A DNA stretch of 64,000 nt from Hortaea werneckii (taxonomy: Eukaryota > Ascomycota > Dothideomycetes > Mycosphaerellales > Teratosphaeriaceae): positions 1,922,001 to 1,986,000 of the forward strand of contig JBAOKB010000144.1 in NCBI GenBank assembly GCA_037044905.1, given 5' to 3'. Position 1 is the stretch's first letter; each line of letters opens with the position of its first letter. Under the pieces are notes generated by a model, which had not been told where the DNA came from, searched no databases, and saw only the letters and a program-made list of their open reading frames with translations. The position numbers were made by a program, and so were the translations under genes. Positions 44,880 through 55,535 of this stretch are shown one piece after another.

Positions 44880-46256
44880 ATGGCAACAACACTAACTGAG
44901 ACTGTTGCTGTCCGCCTCACGGGATCCATCGATCAAAATGTTGAGCGATTGAAAATCCAGGCCAAACGGGAAAGCACATACAAAGAGGCATTCGCTCAAT
45001 CAGCTGCCACCACCAATTACGATGGAGAACTCAAAGGCTCGGCAAAACACCCACCGGCGGCATACCCTCATTACTTGCCTTACTGGGACAATGTGACCTA
45101 CCCACCGCTAGAGCCATTCGAGGCCACCGAGCACGGCAAAGACGCAGACCCGACCTTTCCCAACTTGCTCGCTGGTGCCCATGTTTCAGATTTGACCGCC
45201 AACATCGGCGCGGAAGTCCAAGGCGTTCAGATCAGCAAGCTGAACAACGCTGGCAAGGACGAACTTGCTCTATTCGTTGCGAAGAAGAAAGTCGTTGCGT
45301 TCCGCAACCAAGATCTAGCTGATCTCCCCATCCAGCAAGCCTTGGACTTCGCCGAGTACTATGGACCCTCCCATATCCATCAGGCATCTGGTGCCCCGAA
45401 GGTGAGATAAAACATTGCCTGTTCGCAGACTCAAAGAGAGCAGATCCCTGAGACTAATGTTTGTTTGACTCCTGCAGGGTTTCCCAAAGGTCCACCTGAT
45501 CCACCGAAGCGCAGAGGACACGACCGCACAGGACTTCTTCCAGGAGCGCACCAACTCCATCACCTGGCACTCGGACGTCTCGTTCGAGATGCAGCCGCCG
45601 GGGACAACGTTCCTCTATCTCCTCGACGGCCCGACAGCCGGCGGCGACACGCTGTACGTACAATGTTACCTTCGCACTCTACGCCGTCTGCTCAGCTTTT
45701 CGCGAGAGACCAATTGACTGATCAGACAGCAGATTCGGGGATATGGTCGAAGCGTATGACCGATTGAGTCCGGAGTTCCAGAAGCGTCTGCATGGGCTCA
45801 GGGCGATCCATTCCGGTCACGAACAAGCGGCGGATGCTCGAGCACGCGGGTCTATCGTTCGGCGGGAGCCAGTCGCCAATGTCCATCCTCTTGTTAGGAC
45901 TCATCCGGCTACGGGGGAGAAGGCGCTTTATGTCAACCCACAAGTAAGTCCTTCATCTTAGCCGCGAGCGTTTTGCTTTTGACAGTTGTTGACAAGCCCC
46001 GCTGCAGTTCACCCGTCGGATCGTTGGATTGAAGAAAGAAGAGAGCGATTACCTGCTAAAATTCCTCTACGACCATATTGCCCTCTGCGCAGATCTCCAA
46101 GCCCGCGTGAAGTGGGAGAAGGGTACGGTGATCTGCTGGGACAATCGAGTGACAGCCCACACGGCGATCTTGGACTGGCAGGATGGCCAGCGACGGCATC
46201 TGGCTCGGCTGACGCCACAGGCTGAACGTCCCTTCGAGACACCGTTTGAAGAGTAG
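44880..46256 (+). CDS. TauD/JLP1-type Fe(II)/2-oxoglutarate sulfonate dioxygenase
   Basis: A non-haem iron dioxygenase that typically releases sulfite from taurine or other sulfonates using 2-oxoglutarate and O2. Exons: 44880-45401, 45478-45653, 45733-45943 and 46008-46256; introns 76, 79 and 64 nt; 385 residues, intact. Domain: HVSDLTANIGAEVQGVQIS, VVAFRNQDLADLPIQQALDF, ITWHSDVSFEMQPPGTTFLY with the HxD iron motif, then ICWDNRVTAHTAILDW (distal His) and RRHLARLTPQ (Arg that binds 2-oxoglutarate). The length and N-terminal extension match yeast Jlp1-like proteins. Alternative substrates (2,4-D-like, alkyl sulfates) cannot be excluded from sequence alone. Confidence 0.92.
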
Positions 46257-46542
46257 AAGAGACGAGAAAGCCAAGCTAGAGACCAAGAGAGCCAAATAGA
46301 AGTTCGTATTTCACAGCGAGAATGATGACCTTGACTACCCCGATATCTAGTTCGAGTGTACAGTGTATTCTAGGAATTTGCGTCGACGCAGGTCTAAGTC
46401 TTGTTGTTGTTCTTTTGTCCATTGTTAGCACCAAACGCTTCCCACCATACTCCGCTTTCCTCATGCAAACCCGGTCATAAGACTCGTAGCAATCGCCAGC
46501 TCCTTACTTGTGATAGGTTTCCTAAGCTGAACATTCCATAAA

Positions 46543-49500
46543 CTATTTCCCTGTCTGGTCACTCGCTCCGTCGTTCTGTGCAGCCAATTCGTCTGCATAC
46601 TCTTGGCTTTCGGTCCTCTTGATCCGCTCCAGCTGATCGTGCACGTAGCGGTTGATGGGGTCGTCGGGATCTTCCTCAGGCTTCGGTATGCCGACATTGT
46701 GATCGTCATCCTTGTAGATCGACCACGTTCGACTGGGTGGGTGAGAAGTAAAGTCCTCATCATCGTCCGCATCGCCGTTGGTCTTTTGGCTCCAGTCGCT
46801 CCTAGCACCAATGGAGCGCTTGCGGGTCACCGAGCGAGCAGGACCACTAGGCCGACGGCTGCCACCACCCAGCGAAGCGCGACGTTGACGGCTGAAGACA
46901 TCGTCGAAATAGTGCGCTGCGGCTGTAGTAGGCGTGCGTGGCGTCTGAGGTAGACGGCAGTTGACACTATAAGCAAGTTAGTACTTTGAAGCAGAACAAG
47001 ACGTGGAGTAAAGAAGCACGTACCCAGTGTCGTGGATCATCTTGGCCATCAGACCAGTCCAGCCACACTGGTGACTAGCGCCCAGCCCACGGCCGGTGTC
47101 ACCATCAAAGAATTCGTAGAACCACAGGTTGTCCTTCCAGTCAGGGCCAAAGTCCAGCATGTCCCGACCGTCATTGTACGCACGGCGGCCTTCGCCATTG
47201 CGCGCCATAAGATGCTGCAAGCGGTGCTGCAGCTCCTCGGCGACATGACCAAGGTGCATATATTCGCCCGAGCCCGTAGGGCACTCGACCTTGAAGGTAT
47301 TGCCGTAGAACATGTAAAAGCGCAGACATGACTCGATGATGAGGAAGTTGACAGCAATCCAGACGGGACCGCGCCAGTTGCTGTTGCCGCCGAAAAGGCC
47401 GCTGTCGGAGTCACCAGGGACGTAGCTAATAGAGTACGTCTGCCCATTGACGTCCATCGAGACCGGGTGCTTCTCGTGATACTTGGACAAAGATCGAATG
47501 CCGTAGGGGCTGAGGAATTCTTTCTCGTCGAGCATGTACTTGAGGATCGAACGCAGCCTGTCCTCGTTGCAGAGGGCGAGCAGCAGACGGTCTTCCTTAC
47601 CGCGCTTCTTCATACTGGCCATGTTGCGTTCTGCGACGTCATGCTTGTTCTTGATGAACCAGTCGACATGCTGCTGGAACTTGGGGAACCGTTTGATGAC
47701 CTCTGGCTCCATTGTCAAGGTGGCATAAAGAGGGATGAGACCGACCAGAGACCTGATAGGCATCTGGTGGCTCCAGCCGCCGCCCCAGGTGATGGCGTCG
47801 TAGTAGAAGCCGTCCTCCTCGTTCCACAGAGACTTGGCGGAATCGCCTTTGCGATATTGCATTGCATCGGCAATGAGAATGAAGTGTTCGAAGAACTTGG
47901 ACGCAATGTCTTCGTAGATGCGGCGATGCTTCGCCAGCTCAAGAGCAATGTTCAGCATGCAGAGGCAGTAGAATGCCATCCATCCAGTGGCATCAGCCTG
48001 CTCCAGCTTGCCGCCAGTCGGCAGCGGGTCAGATCTGTTGAACAGACCAATGTTGTCGAGACCCAGGAAGCCACCCTCGAAGACATTCTTGCCGTCAAAG
48101 TCCTTGCGATTGCACCACCAGGTGAAGTTCATCATGAGCTTCTGGAAAACACGCTCAAGGAAATCCAGGTCCTCACGGCCATACATCTTGCGCTCGATCT
48201 TGAATGTCCTGAACGTTGCCCATGCATGGACAGGCGGATTCACGTCACCAAAATTCCACTCGTACGCTGAGAACTGCCCGTTGGGGTGCATGTACCACTC
48301 TCGGGTGAAGAGGTCTAGCTGCTTCTTGGCGAACTCCGGGTCAATGATCGCGATCGGTATACAGTGAAAGGCAGTATCCCACGCTGCAAAGAACGGATAT
48401 TCCCAGGAGTCCGGCATGGAGAGGATGTCGTCGCAGTGCATGTGCTTCCACTGCTCATTCCTCACATGCTTTCGGTCGGGAGGCGGAGGCGGCATACCCG
48501 GGTCGCCATTGGCCCATTGGTCCCAGATAAAGTAGTAATGCTGCTTACACCAGAGCATACCAGAGAAAGCTTGGCGTTGGATGTTGCGGAGGTCATCGGC
48601 CATAGGCATGGGATTGATCTTGTAGTAGAACTCGTCGGCCTCGGCAATACGCTGGTCCATGGTCTCGTCGAACTCTTCCTCATCGAGATAACCTTCCGGC
48701 TTCTTGGTGGTGATGCGGAAACGGACGACAGCACACTCACCGGGCGCAACACCTTTGGCTTGATTGAAGGCATACCAGGCCGCGCTCTTGGTACCGTGGT
48801 TTTTGGGGTTGATTGCTTGCTTGTCGCCTTTGACCACTCGCTTGTGAAAAGCATCTTTGACGTACTGCGTCTTGTTGCTGCCCCAGCCGAGCTCTTTGAA
48901 GTTGGTGTCATTGTCGGTGAAGATAAGTTGTGGCTCAACATCATCGTTGCCACCACAGCTATTGGGAGAAGGCGAGCACTGCATCCAACGCTTTCCAAGC
49001 TCGCGGTGATTGATCTCAGTTGTCAATGGAGACTGTTGTTCGATGCTGGGCTTGTAGTCGTCGTAGCCCCACATCCAAGTGTTACGGAACCAGACATGTG
49101 GGAGAATGTGCAACTTCGCATGCTCTTTGCCGCGGTTGTAAGCAGACACACGGAATAGAAGCTCATCCGGGTTGTCCGCCTCCTTTGCCGTCTCAATGTA
49201 GATGTCCCAGTACTTGTTGTCATTAAAGATGCCTGTGTCGATGAGGTTGTACTCGCGCTCTTTCCGATTTCGTCGAGCATTCTCTTGGACGATGTCTTCG
49301 TACGGAAATTCACCCTGCGGCAACTTGTAAAGCATTTTCATGTAGGAGTGCGAGGGAGTGTTGTCGAGGTGAAAGTGGGCTTCTTTGATCGATTCGCCAT
49401 GGACACCTTGCGGGTTGGACAGACCGAACAAGCGTTCTTTGAGGAATGGGCTGGAACGGTTCTCGTTAGCATTGACTTCCAGAACAAGCGGCTTCTGCTG

Positions 49501-49851
49501 AAAACTCACTCTTTCTCGTTCCAGAATGCAAAAGCAATGTGCATGCGGCCGTGGGTATCCGAGACTCCAGAGATACCGTCCTCACCCCAGCGGAAGGCGC
49601 GGCTGCGAGCCATGTCGTGGGTGAAGTCGGCCCAGGCATTGCCGTCGGCGCTGTTGATTCTGATCAGCAAAGGGCATCTCGTGGCATGGATTGCACAGCA
49701 AGACGGCTTACGAATAGTCCTCTCGCACCGTCGCCCATTGTCTCTCGGCGGTATATGGCCCCCACTTCTTCCAATACTTGGTGCGGTCCCGGTCCTCCCT
49801 CAGACGCTGCTCCTCAGCACTCACGACATCCTGCTTGTCAACGATGACCAT
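46543..49851 (-). CDS. large glycoside hydrolase family 63 (glucosidase I-like) protein
   Basis: An (alpha/alpha)6-barrel enzyme of the GH63 family. There is no signal peptide or membrane anchor at MVIVDKQDVVSAEEQRLRED, so it is probably cytosolic and not the ER glucosidase I (Cwh41). Exons: 49712-49851, 49510-49659, 47024-49450 and 46543-46966; introns 52, 59 and 57 nt; 1046 residues, intact. Blocks: YWKKWGPYTAERQWATVRED, MARSRAFRWGEDGISGVSD, FLKERLFGLSNPQGVHGES, WEYPFFAAWDTAFHCIPIAI, AYEWNFGDVNPPVHAWATFR, NVFEGGFLGLDNIGLFNRSD and NSNWRGPVWIAVNFLIIES. The last exon adds a disordered tail rich in Ser, Arg and Asp, with RSVTRKRSIGARSDWSQK. The natural substrate is unknown to me. Confidence 0.9.
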
Positions 49852-50802
49852 TGTGCCGGTCTCACGGGACGGCTGGCCGGGATGGAAGAGAGCTGATCAG
49901 TGCGGTTCCTGGTGATGGTGAATGACGGGGATGAGGTGTGACGAGCTGTGATAGAGCCTGGTGGAAGGGATGCTTGACTTGGAAAAGTAATGCTAGCGAG
50001 AGTGCACAATGTCGGGCTATGGTACAGGTGCAAATGGGGTGAGGTAGAAGGATGCTGGCGGTAGAAAGCGAAGGGGAGCGAGCGTGTGGGTGTTTACCAC
50101 CGTCGTGCCCGTGAATGGTCAGGTAAGGTAGGAGGAGGTGAGGTAGGAAGGTCGGCTCCAGTCAGACAGACAGTCAGTCACGGGCGAGTTCGACGATGAG
50201 GCTCTTTCTACTGCACCGCCGTCTGCCAGCAAAATCCATGGCCCCGCCGGCCGGCATGCATGGCGGGCAGTCGCAGCGTGGGAGACTGGCGTCACTTTGC
50301 GCCAGTGGAAGCAGCCGCATCCAAGGCGGCTCAACGCTTCCATAGCAGCCACCTAACCTCGCCATCCGACGCGTCCAGACCGTCTACATCGTGATGGCCG
50401 AAACGTCTCTGACTGCACCGTCCGAGGAAGGTGAAGACGTCGGTGGCTTGGCAGAAAATTCTTTCACGAGCAAAAGACGATTTGAAGGCGACATGATCAG
50501 GTACTGCGTCGTGTATACAGTGCAGTACGTCGCCCATTCCGCATTGACGCTTTGACCCTGTCTGACTCGCCATCCCCACGGAGATGAAGATGGAGACTGG
50601 AGACCACATGTCGCGAACACTCGTCGGGGACATCAATACGGACATCTACTCGAACACGCCGAAAGTTGATGCTGTCTACTATCGTGGTCATCCATACGCA
50701 TACATTCCCCAAAAGCGCCACTCGCCTACTCTTCGTGCCGTTTTTCAACTCATCATTGCCCGGCCCTATCCTCCGGGTAACCTTTTAGCTCCCAGCATCA
50801 CC
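49852..50802. other. intergenic region, about 950 bp
   Basis: Upstream of the GH63-like gene (-) and at the 3' side of the PMI gene (-). Near 50155-50180 there is a short GACAGACAGTCAGTCA repeat. The frames here (for example 50584-51033 +) are shadows or spurious; no gene seen. Confidence 0.45.
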
Positions 50803-52056
50803 TTACTCGCAGAAACTCATATGCATCTGCAAACCCTCACCACCAGCCTCAAACTCCAACTCCGTGCCTTGCGCGACAAAGAAGCATTGCCCTTCACCGA
50901 GCTGCACCTGCTTGTCGTTCGCCCGCATCTTCGCATCACCTTTAGTGGCGAGCAGGATACCCGGGCCCTTGATCGGTGCCAACACCTCCTTCTCACCACT
51001 CTTCAGGTTCGTCTCGAGAACGTCGAATTCTGAGAGCGGCGGGCTGTACACGACGGACTTGCCATTCTTGCTATTCTTGTAGTCCTTCTTCGGCAGCATG
51101 CATTCCTCTGGGGCGTGGGGCGTGAACGTCAAACATGATGTGAAGAGCTCGACGTTGTCACGCTGAGCCCGAGGGCAGAAGCCAGTGTTCAACACATTGT
51201 TGCTTCGGGCCATGCATTCGATAATGTCTCCGCTAAGGTAAGCGTGGATGCCGTCGGCAGGGATGTATAGTCCCTGTCCGGCCTTCAACTGCATGTAGTT
51301 CATGGCAACGAGCGCAACGAGGATGCCGGGATCAGCTTCAGAGTACTGCTCTGCCAGACGAGGGGCGAGCTTGGGAATGTAGTCATCGCCGTCGCAGTCG
51401 GCGGGAGAGACCGATGTCAGAGCCTTGTAGGTCTCCTTCACTGTCTGGTCGTCTGCTTCTAGCATGTTCCGCACGACAGCCTTCAGCTGTTGGTCGTCGA
51501 AGTCTGGCTTTTGCGCTTGTGGCAAGAACTTCTTCAGAGCATCCAATCTCATCAAATTGGCAACGTGCTTCAATGGTTTGAATCCACAGAACGCTTCAAA
51601 GTCGCCCAACGCCAAGGCGATCTCAGGCTTGTGGTTTGGATCCGTGAACTGGTCTGGCTTCTTCTCATGGAGCTGCGAAGCAAGGCCCTTGTTCGGATGG
51701 ACCTGCAACGGCAAAGCCTTCGCGATGGACAGTACCTTTGGCAGGAACGGAATCTTGCTGTGTCCGAATTTCTGTATCACACTCTCCCCGAGTAGCTCTT
51801 GGGGGTTCCGATCGACGACATCCTGCAAGTCTTCGCCAGTCGTAGCAGTATATACAGGCAGGACAGGGTACGTGCCCATCCACATCTCTGCGTAAGGTGT
51901 GTCCTCCTTGATCTTGAAGTCCTGGTCTTTCGGCCCTTTCCCATCCCAACCTGGCTGCTTTGCACAGAGGCGGGCAGAGAGGGAGTTTGAACCTTGTCTG
52001 CCCCATGGATACTGGTTGCAGCTGCATTTCAGCTCGTAAATGGGTGCGACCGCCAT
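50803..52056 (-). CDS. PMI40: mannose-6-phosphate isomerase, type I
   Basis: A zinc metalloenzyme that interconverts fructose-6-phosphate and mannose-6-phosphate and so feeds GDP-mannose for glycosylation and the cell wall; cytosolic. Single exon, 417 residues, intact. MAVAPIYELKCSCNQYPWGR is the conserved start. The zinc ligands are seen in ALPLQVHPNKGLASQLHEKK (Gln and His), NHKPEIALALGDFEAFCGF (Glu) and GLYIPADGIHAYLSGDIIEC (His), then MARSNNVLNTGFCPRAQRD, the type I signature. It diverges from TSR1. Confidence 0.97.
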   Translation of the reverse strand: MAVAPIYELKCSCNQYPWGRQGSNSLSARLCAKQPGWDGKGPKDQDFKIKEDTPYAEMWMGTYPVLPVYTATTGEDLQDVVDRNPQELLGESVIQKFGHSKIPFLPKVLSIAKALPLQVHPNKGLASQLHEKKPDQFTDPNHKPEIALALGDFEAFCGFKPLKHVANLMRLDALKKFLPQAQKPDFDDQQLKAVVRNMLEADDQTVKETYKALTSVSPADCDGDDYIPKLAPRLAEQYSEADPGILVALVAMNYMQLKAGQGLYIPADGIHAYLSGDIIECMARSNNVLNTGFCPRAQRDNVELFTSCLTFTPHAPEECMLPKKDYKNSKNGKSVVYSPPLSEFDVLETNLKSGEKEVLAPIKGPGILLATKGDAKMRANDKQVQLGEGQCFFVAQGTELEFEAGGEGLQMHMSFCE

Positions 52057-52643
52057 GATCGAGTGAATTGATTTAGTGGTGGATACAGGGCTTCAGGTTG
52101 CCTGTATGCTGTTGATTAACGATTCCTGGGAGAGCAATGTGGACGTGATGGAGATTTGGTTAGATCAGCAAAAGGAGGGAAACGGAATGCTTTTCTACCT
52201 AGGACGCTGCTACTTCTGCTTTGGAAGCTGCTGCAGCCGACGAGAACGGGCATCATCAATCGTAATGACGACCTTGGAACGTCACTCCTTGTAAGACCTA
52301 CAGCACCTCGCCGCCACCATCCCGAAAGGACTGTGGCTCGTAATTGGTGATACTCCTTGAGATCTTGAGGAGCCATGAAGTATTTACTCGGAAGGTCCCT
52401 GCTGTGGCCCCGACATTGACAACAAGATGCTTGCCATCGCCGCTGAGTTCGCAAGAAGCGTTGCGGCGATCATCAAGGTGCTGAGTAAGCATTCGGGTGC
52501 AGCCGATATCAATGTCTTATCGATAAGATGTCGGCGATGGCTCAGGAAATTTATCTCTCATCTTGTGCGCTGAACGAACGCTGTGTGTGGACCTGTGTCA
52601 GGGTAGTTTGAACAAGACCGCTCCGTCACTCGAAACCGGCGGT
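52057..52643. promoter_or_regulatory. divergent promoter region PMI40-TSR1
   Basis: 587 bp between the two start codons. A GTCTTATCGATAAGATG palindrome-like word (CTTATCGATAAG) at about 52515-52526 contains two facing GATAAG sites. The frame continues open upstream of the TSR1 ATG, without a better start. Confidence 0.45.
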
Positions 52644-55157
52644 ATGGCGCCCATGAATACCGATCACCATCATCGTTCGACGACTAAGGGTTCGAACAAA
52701 CCTTTCAAATCTCGCCATTCGACCAAATCGGCACTGAAGGAGAAATCCAAGGGCAAGGTGGAGATGCTGGAGAAAGGGGCGAGAAAGACGCCACACCAGC
52801 AGGTCATGTCCAAGTTCGAGCGTAAGAACCACGCCAAGCAGGTGCGGCAGAACAAGTTGGGCGAGAGGAGGGAAGAAGCCAGTGTCTTTCAGGGCAAGGA
52901 TGGGGCGCCAAGGATCGTGGCAGTGATACCGCTGTGTGCGGACGTTAAGAGCAACGAGGTGATCATGCGTATGAATGGCAGTGTGGATGTGGAGGAAGAG
53001 AAGCCGGCGAATGAAGGTCCGTGGAGAGTAGAGATCCCACGCTTCAAGCAGAAGGTGCAGTACTTGACACCATCTCGCGCACTCTTCGCCTGCTTAGACG
53101 CGGCGAGGATCGCCGACTTTGTGTTGTTTGTCTTAAGTGCAGAAGAGGAAGTCGATGAGGTAGGCGAGCAGATATTGCGGTGTATCGAAGGACAAGGTGT
53201 CTCCACAGTCCTGACCGGCGTGCACAACCTGGGCAAAGTCGAGCCAGCCAAGAAAAGACCGGACGTCGCGAAGAGCTTAAAGAGCTTCATCACGCACTTC
53301 TTCAATGAACAGGAGAAGGTACACGATCTCAGCTCGAGACAAGACTGCAGCAACGCCATGAGGAGTCTATGCACTACAGTGCCGAAGGGTATTCGATGGC
53401 GGGAGGACAGAAGCTGGCTTCTTCCGGAGGCCGTGCGATGGGAAGGCAACATGCCAGTAGTGACTGGAACGGTGCGAGGCAAAGGACTCAAGGCGGACAG
53501 ACTGGTGCAAGTGGGCGAATGGGGAGACTTCCAGGTCGACAGGATCACGGCAGCGCCACTAGAAACGAGAAACAAGCGGACGAAGACGAGCGAAATGGCT
53601 GTCGACTCCGCTGAAGGGGGCGAGCAGACTCTGGAGGAGCCGAGCGAGGAACGAGATGACATGGCGGAGCTTGCGCCTGAGGAAGCTACGATGGATGACG
53701 ATGGTATGAGCATGGCGCCTGCATCCATGGCACCTTCGGAGAGAAAGCACGTCTTGCTGGATGATCACCGATATTTTGACGAAGAAGAGAAGGGCGTGGA
53801 TGCGCTGCCTAGGCCCAAACGCCTGCCGCGCGGTACAAGCAAGTCTCAGGCTGTTTGGTACTTGGGAGGCCAGTACGACGATGATTCCGGCTCTGACATG
53901 GAAGACGTCGAGCCTGAAGACGAGTTGGATGGTGACATGGATATCATGGATGCTGCCGGCTCTACCACTGGCCCACCGGGAGAGGGTGACGTTGGTGATG
54001 CTGATATGATGGAAGAAGGCGCACCGTCCGAGTATCCTCAGAGCGAGATGTTCGACGACGCAGCTCCTGAAGATGAAGCTGAACAGATCGCCGCGTACCG
54101 CAAGCAGCGTAGGGACGAAGCTGAGGATGATCTAGAGTTTCCAGACGAAATTGAGCTTCACCCGCACGTTAATGCCAGGGAACGTCTGGCAAGGTATCGA
54201 GGATTGAAGAACCTGCGCACCAGCCACTGGGAAACGGAAGAAGACCGCCCCTATGAGCCAGAGGACTGGAGCAGATTGCTCGAGGTGGCGGATTACAAGT
54301 CTGCCAAGAACCGCATGCTGAAGGACGCCTTGTCAGGCGGTGTCAAACCTGGTACGAGAGTCAAAATCTATCTGCGCGTTGAGCCAGCGCAAGTTGAGGC
54401 ATTGAAGGCGCTGCCAACCCCCACAGCACTCATCTCGCTGCTGAAGCACGAGCACAAGCAAACTGCGGTCAACGCCTCGATGTCGCTTTCATCAGAATAT
54501 CCAGAGCCGCTCAAGAGCAAGGAGGAGCTCATCATCCAGTGCGGGCCACGAAGACTACTCATCAACCCACTCTTCAGCCAAGCAGGCAACACGCCCAACG
54601 ATGTCCACAAATTCGACCGCTACATCCACCCAGGGCGGACAGCCGTCGCCTCCTTCGTCGGTCCCATGATCTGGGGCAGCGTCCCATGCCTGTACTTCAA
54701 ACGCCCCACACCTGCCAGTGAAGAGCAGGACCAGGACGCATCCTCGACGTCAGGCTCTCTCCCCCTCGACCTGATCGCCACCGGAACCATCCTCCCGCCT
54801 TCCACGAACCGCATCATCGCCAAACGCATCATCCTCACCGGCCACCCGTACAAGATCCACAAGAAGCTCGTCACGATCCGCTACATGTTCTTCAACGACG
54901 CGGACGTCGAGTACTTCAAGGCCTTGCAGCTGTGGACGCGCAGGGGGCGGAGCGGGTTCATCAAGGAGCCGCTCGGTACGCATGGGTACTTCAAGGCGAC
55001 GTTTGACGGCAAGGTCAACCCCTTGGACGCGGTGGCTGTGAGTCTGTACAAGAGGGTTTGGCCCAGGAAGGCGAGGGCCTGGAGACCAGGTATGGAGGAA
55101 GCGGAAGAGGTCCCACAGTTGGTTGGGACTAGTGACGGGGATGGAATGATTGAGTGA
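52644..55157 (+). CDS. TSR1: ribosome biogenesis factor TSR1
   Basis: A GTPase-like factor related to BMS1 but lacking GTPase activity, which binds pre-40S particles and blocks early translation initiation. Single exon, 837 residues, intact. The ATG at 52644 (MAPMNTDHHHRSTTKGSNKP) is followed by the basic N-terminal region (KPFKSRHSTKSALKEKSKGK). Domains: an EF-Tu-like fold with RIVAVIPLCADVKSNEV and ADFVLFVLSAEEEVDEVGEQ; an AARP2CN region with GIRWREDRSWLLPEAVRWEG; an acidic middle; then RGLKNLRTSHWETEEDRPYE, KIYLRVEPAQVEALKALPTP, KFDRYIHPGRTAVASFVGPM and the C-terminal KRIILTGHPYKIHKKLVTIR with MFFNDADVEYFK. All match TSR1. Confidence 0.96.
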   Translation: MAPMNTDHHHRSTTKGSNKPFKSRHSTKSALKEKSKGKVEMLEKGARKTPHQQVMSKFERKNHAKQVRQNKLGERREEASVFQGKDGAPRIVAVIPLCADVKSNEVIMRMNGSVDVEEEKPANEGPWRVEIPRFKQKVQYLTPSRALFACLDAARIADFVLFVLSAEEEVDEVGEQILRCIEGQGVSTVLTGVHNLGKVEPAKKRPDVAKSLKSFITHFFNEQEKVHDLSSRQDCSNAMRSLCTTVPKGIRWREDRSWLLPEAVRWEGNMPVVTGTVRGKGLKADRLVQVGEWGDFQVDRITAAPLETRNKRTKTSEMAVDSAEGGEQTLEEPSEERDDMAELAPEEATMDDDGMSMAPASMAPSERKHVLLDDHRYFDEEEKGVDALPRPKRLPRGTSKSQAVWYLGGQYDDDSGSDMEDVEPEDELDGDMDIMDAAGSTTGPPGEGDVGDADMMEEGAPSEYPQSEMFDDAAPEDEAEQIAAYRKQRRDEAEDDLEFPDEIELHPHVNARERLARYRGLKNLRTSHWETEEDRPYEPEDWSRLLEVADYKSAKNRMLKDALSGGVKPGTRVKIYLRVEPAQVEALKALPTPTALISLLKHEHKQTAVNASMSLSSEYPEPLKSKEELIIQCGPRRLLINPLFSQAGNTPNDVHKFDRYIHPGRTAVASFVGPMIWGSVPCLYFKRPTPASEEQDQDASSTSGSLPLDLIATGTILPPSTNRIIAKRIILTGHPYKIHKKLVTIRYMFFNDADVEYFKALQLWTRRGRSGFIKEPLGTHGYFKATFDGKVNPLDAVAVSLYKRVWPRKARAWRPGMEEAEEVPQLVGTSDGDGMIE

Positions 55158-55535
55158 TCTCATTTTCATGATGTTTTTCTTTAAGAAAAAGCGATGGTGG
55201 TATGGGTAGACTGGCAGATAGCTCTTGACGCAGTGATGGCAATTCATGAAACGATCTTCTTATGTTCTACGAGCTTGCCGTGTTCGTGAAGTCTCAACAA
55301 CCTTTCGAATGTGTAGTTCTCAAGGTGTCCCTTCTCGCCAAACATGGTCCCCCTCCGTAAGACATCCATTTTGAGGTGAAAGACATCAGCGAATTTCTAA
55401 AATGGTAATTGCTCGTACATGCTATCACTGCGGAAGAAAACGCCTGCTGTATTTACATGAAATCCCGACCCAATGCATCTTGACTCCAAACCGCACGTCA
55501 ATCAAGGAGAACAGAAAAGAGGCGAGCGTTCGCTT
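55158..55535. other. convergent intergenic region
   Basis: 3' regions of TSR1 (+) and the V-ATPase B gene (-). Nothing else seen. Confidence 0.5.

Noticed and set aside
47467..48270. 267-codon plus-strand ORF, with another at 48364-49158
   Set aside because: Antisense shadows of the intact GH63-family gene.
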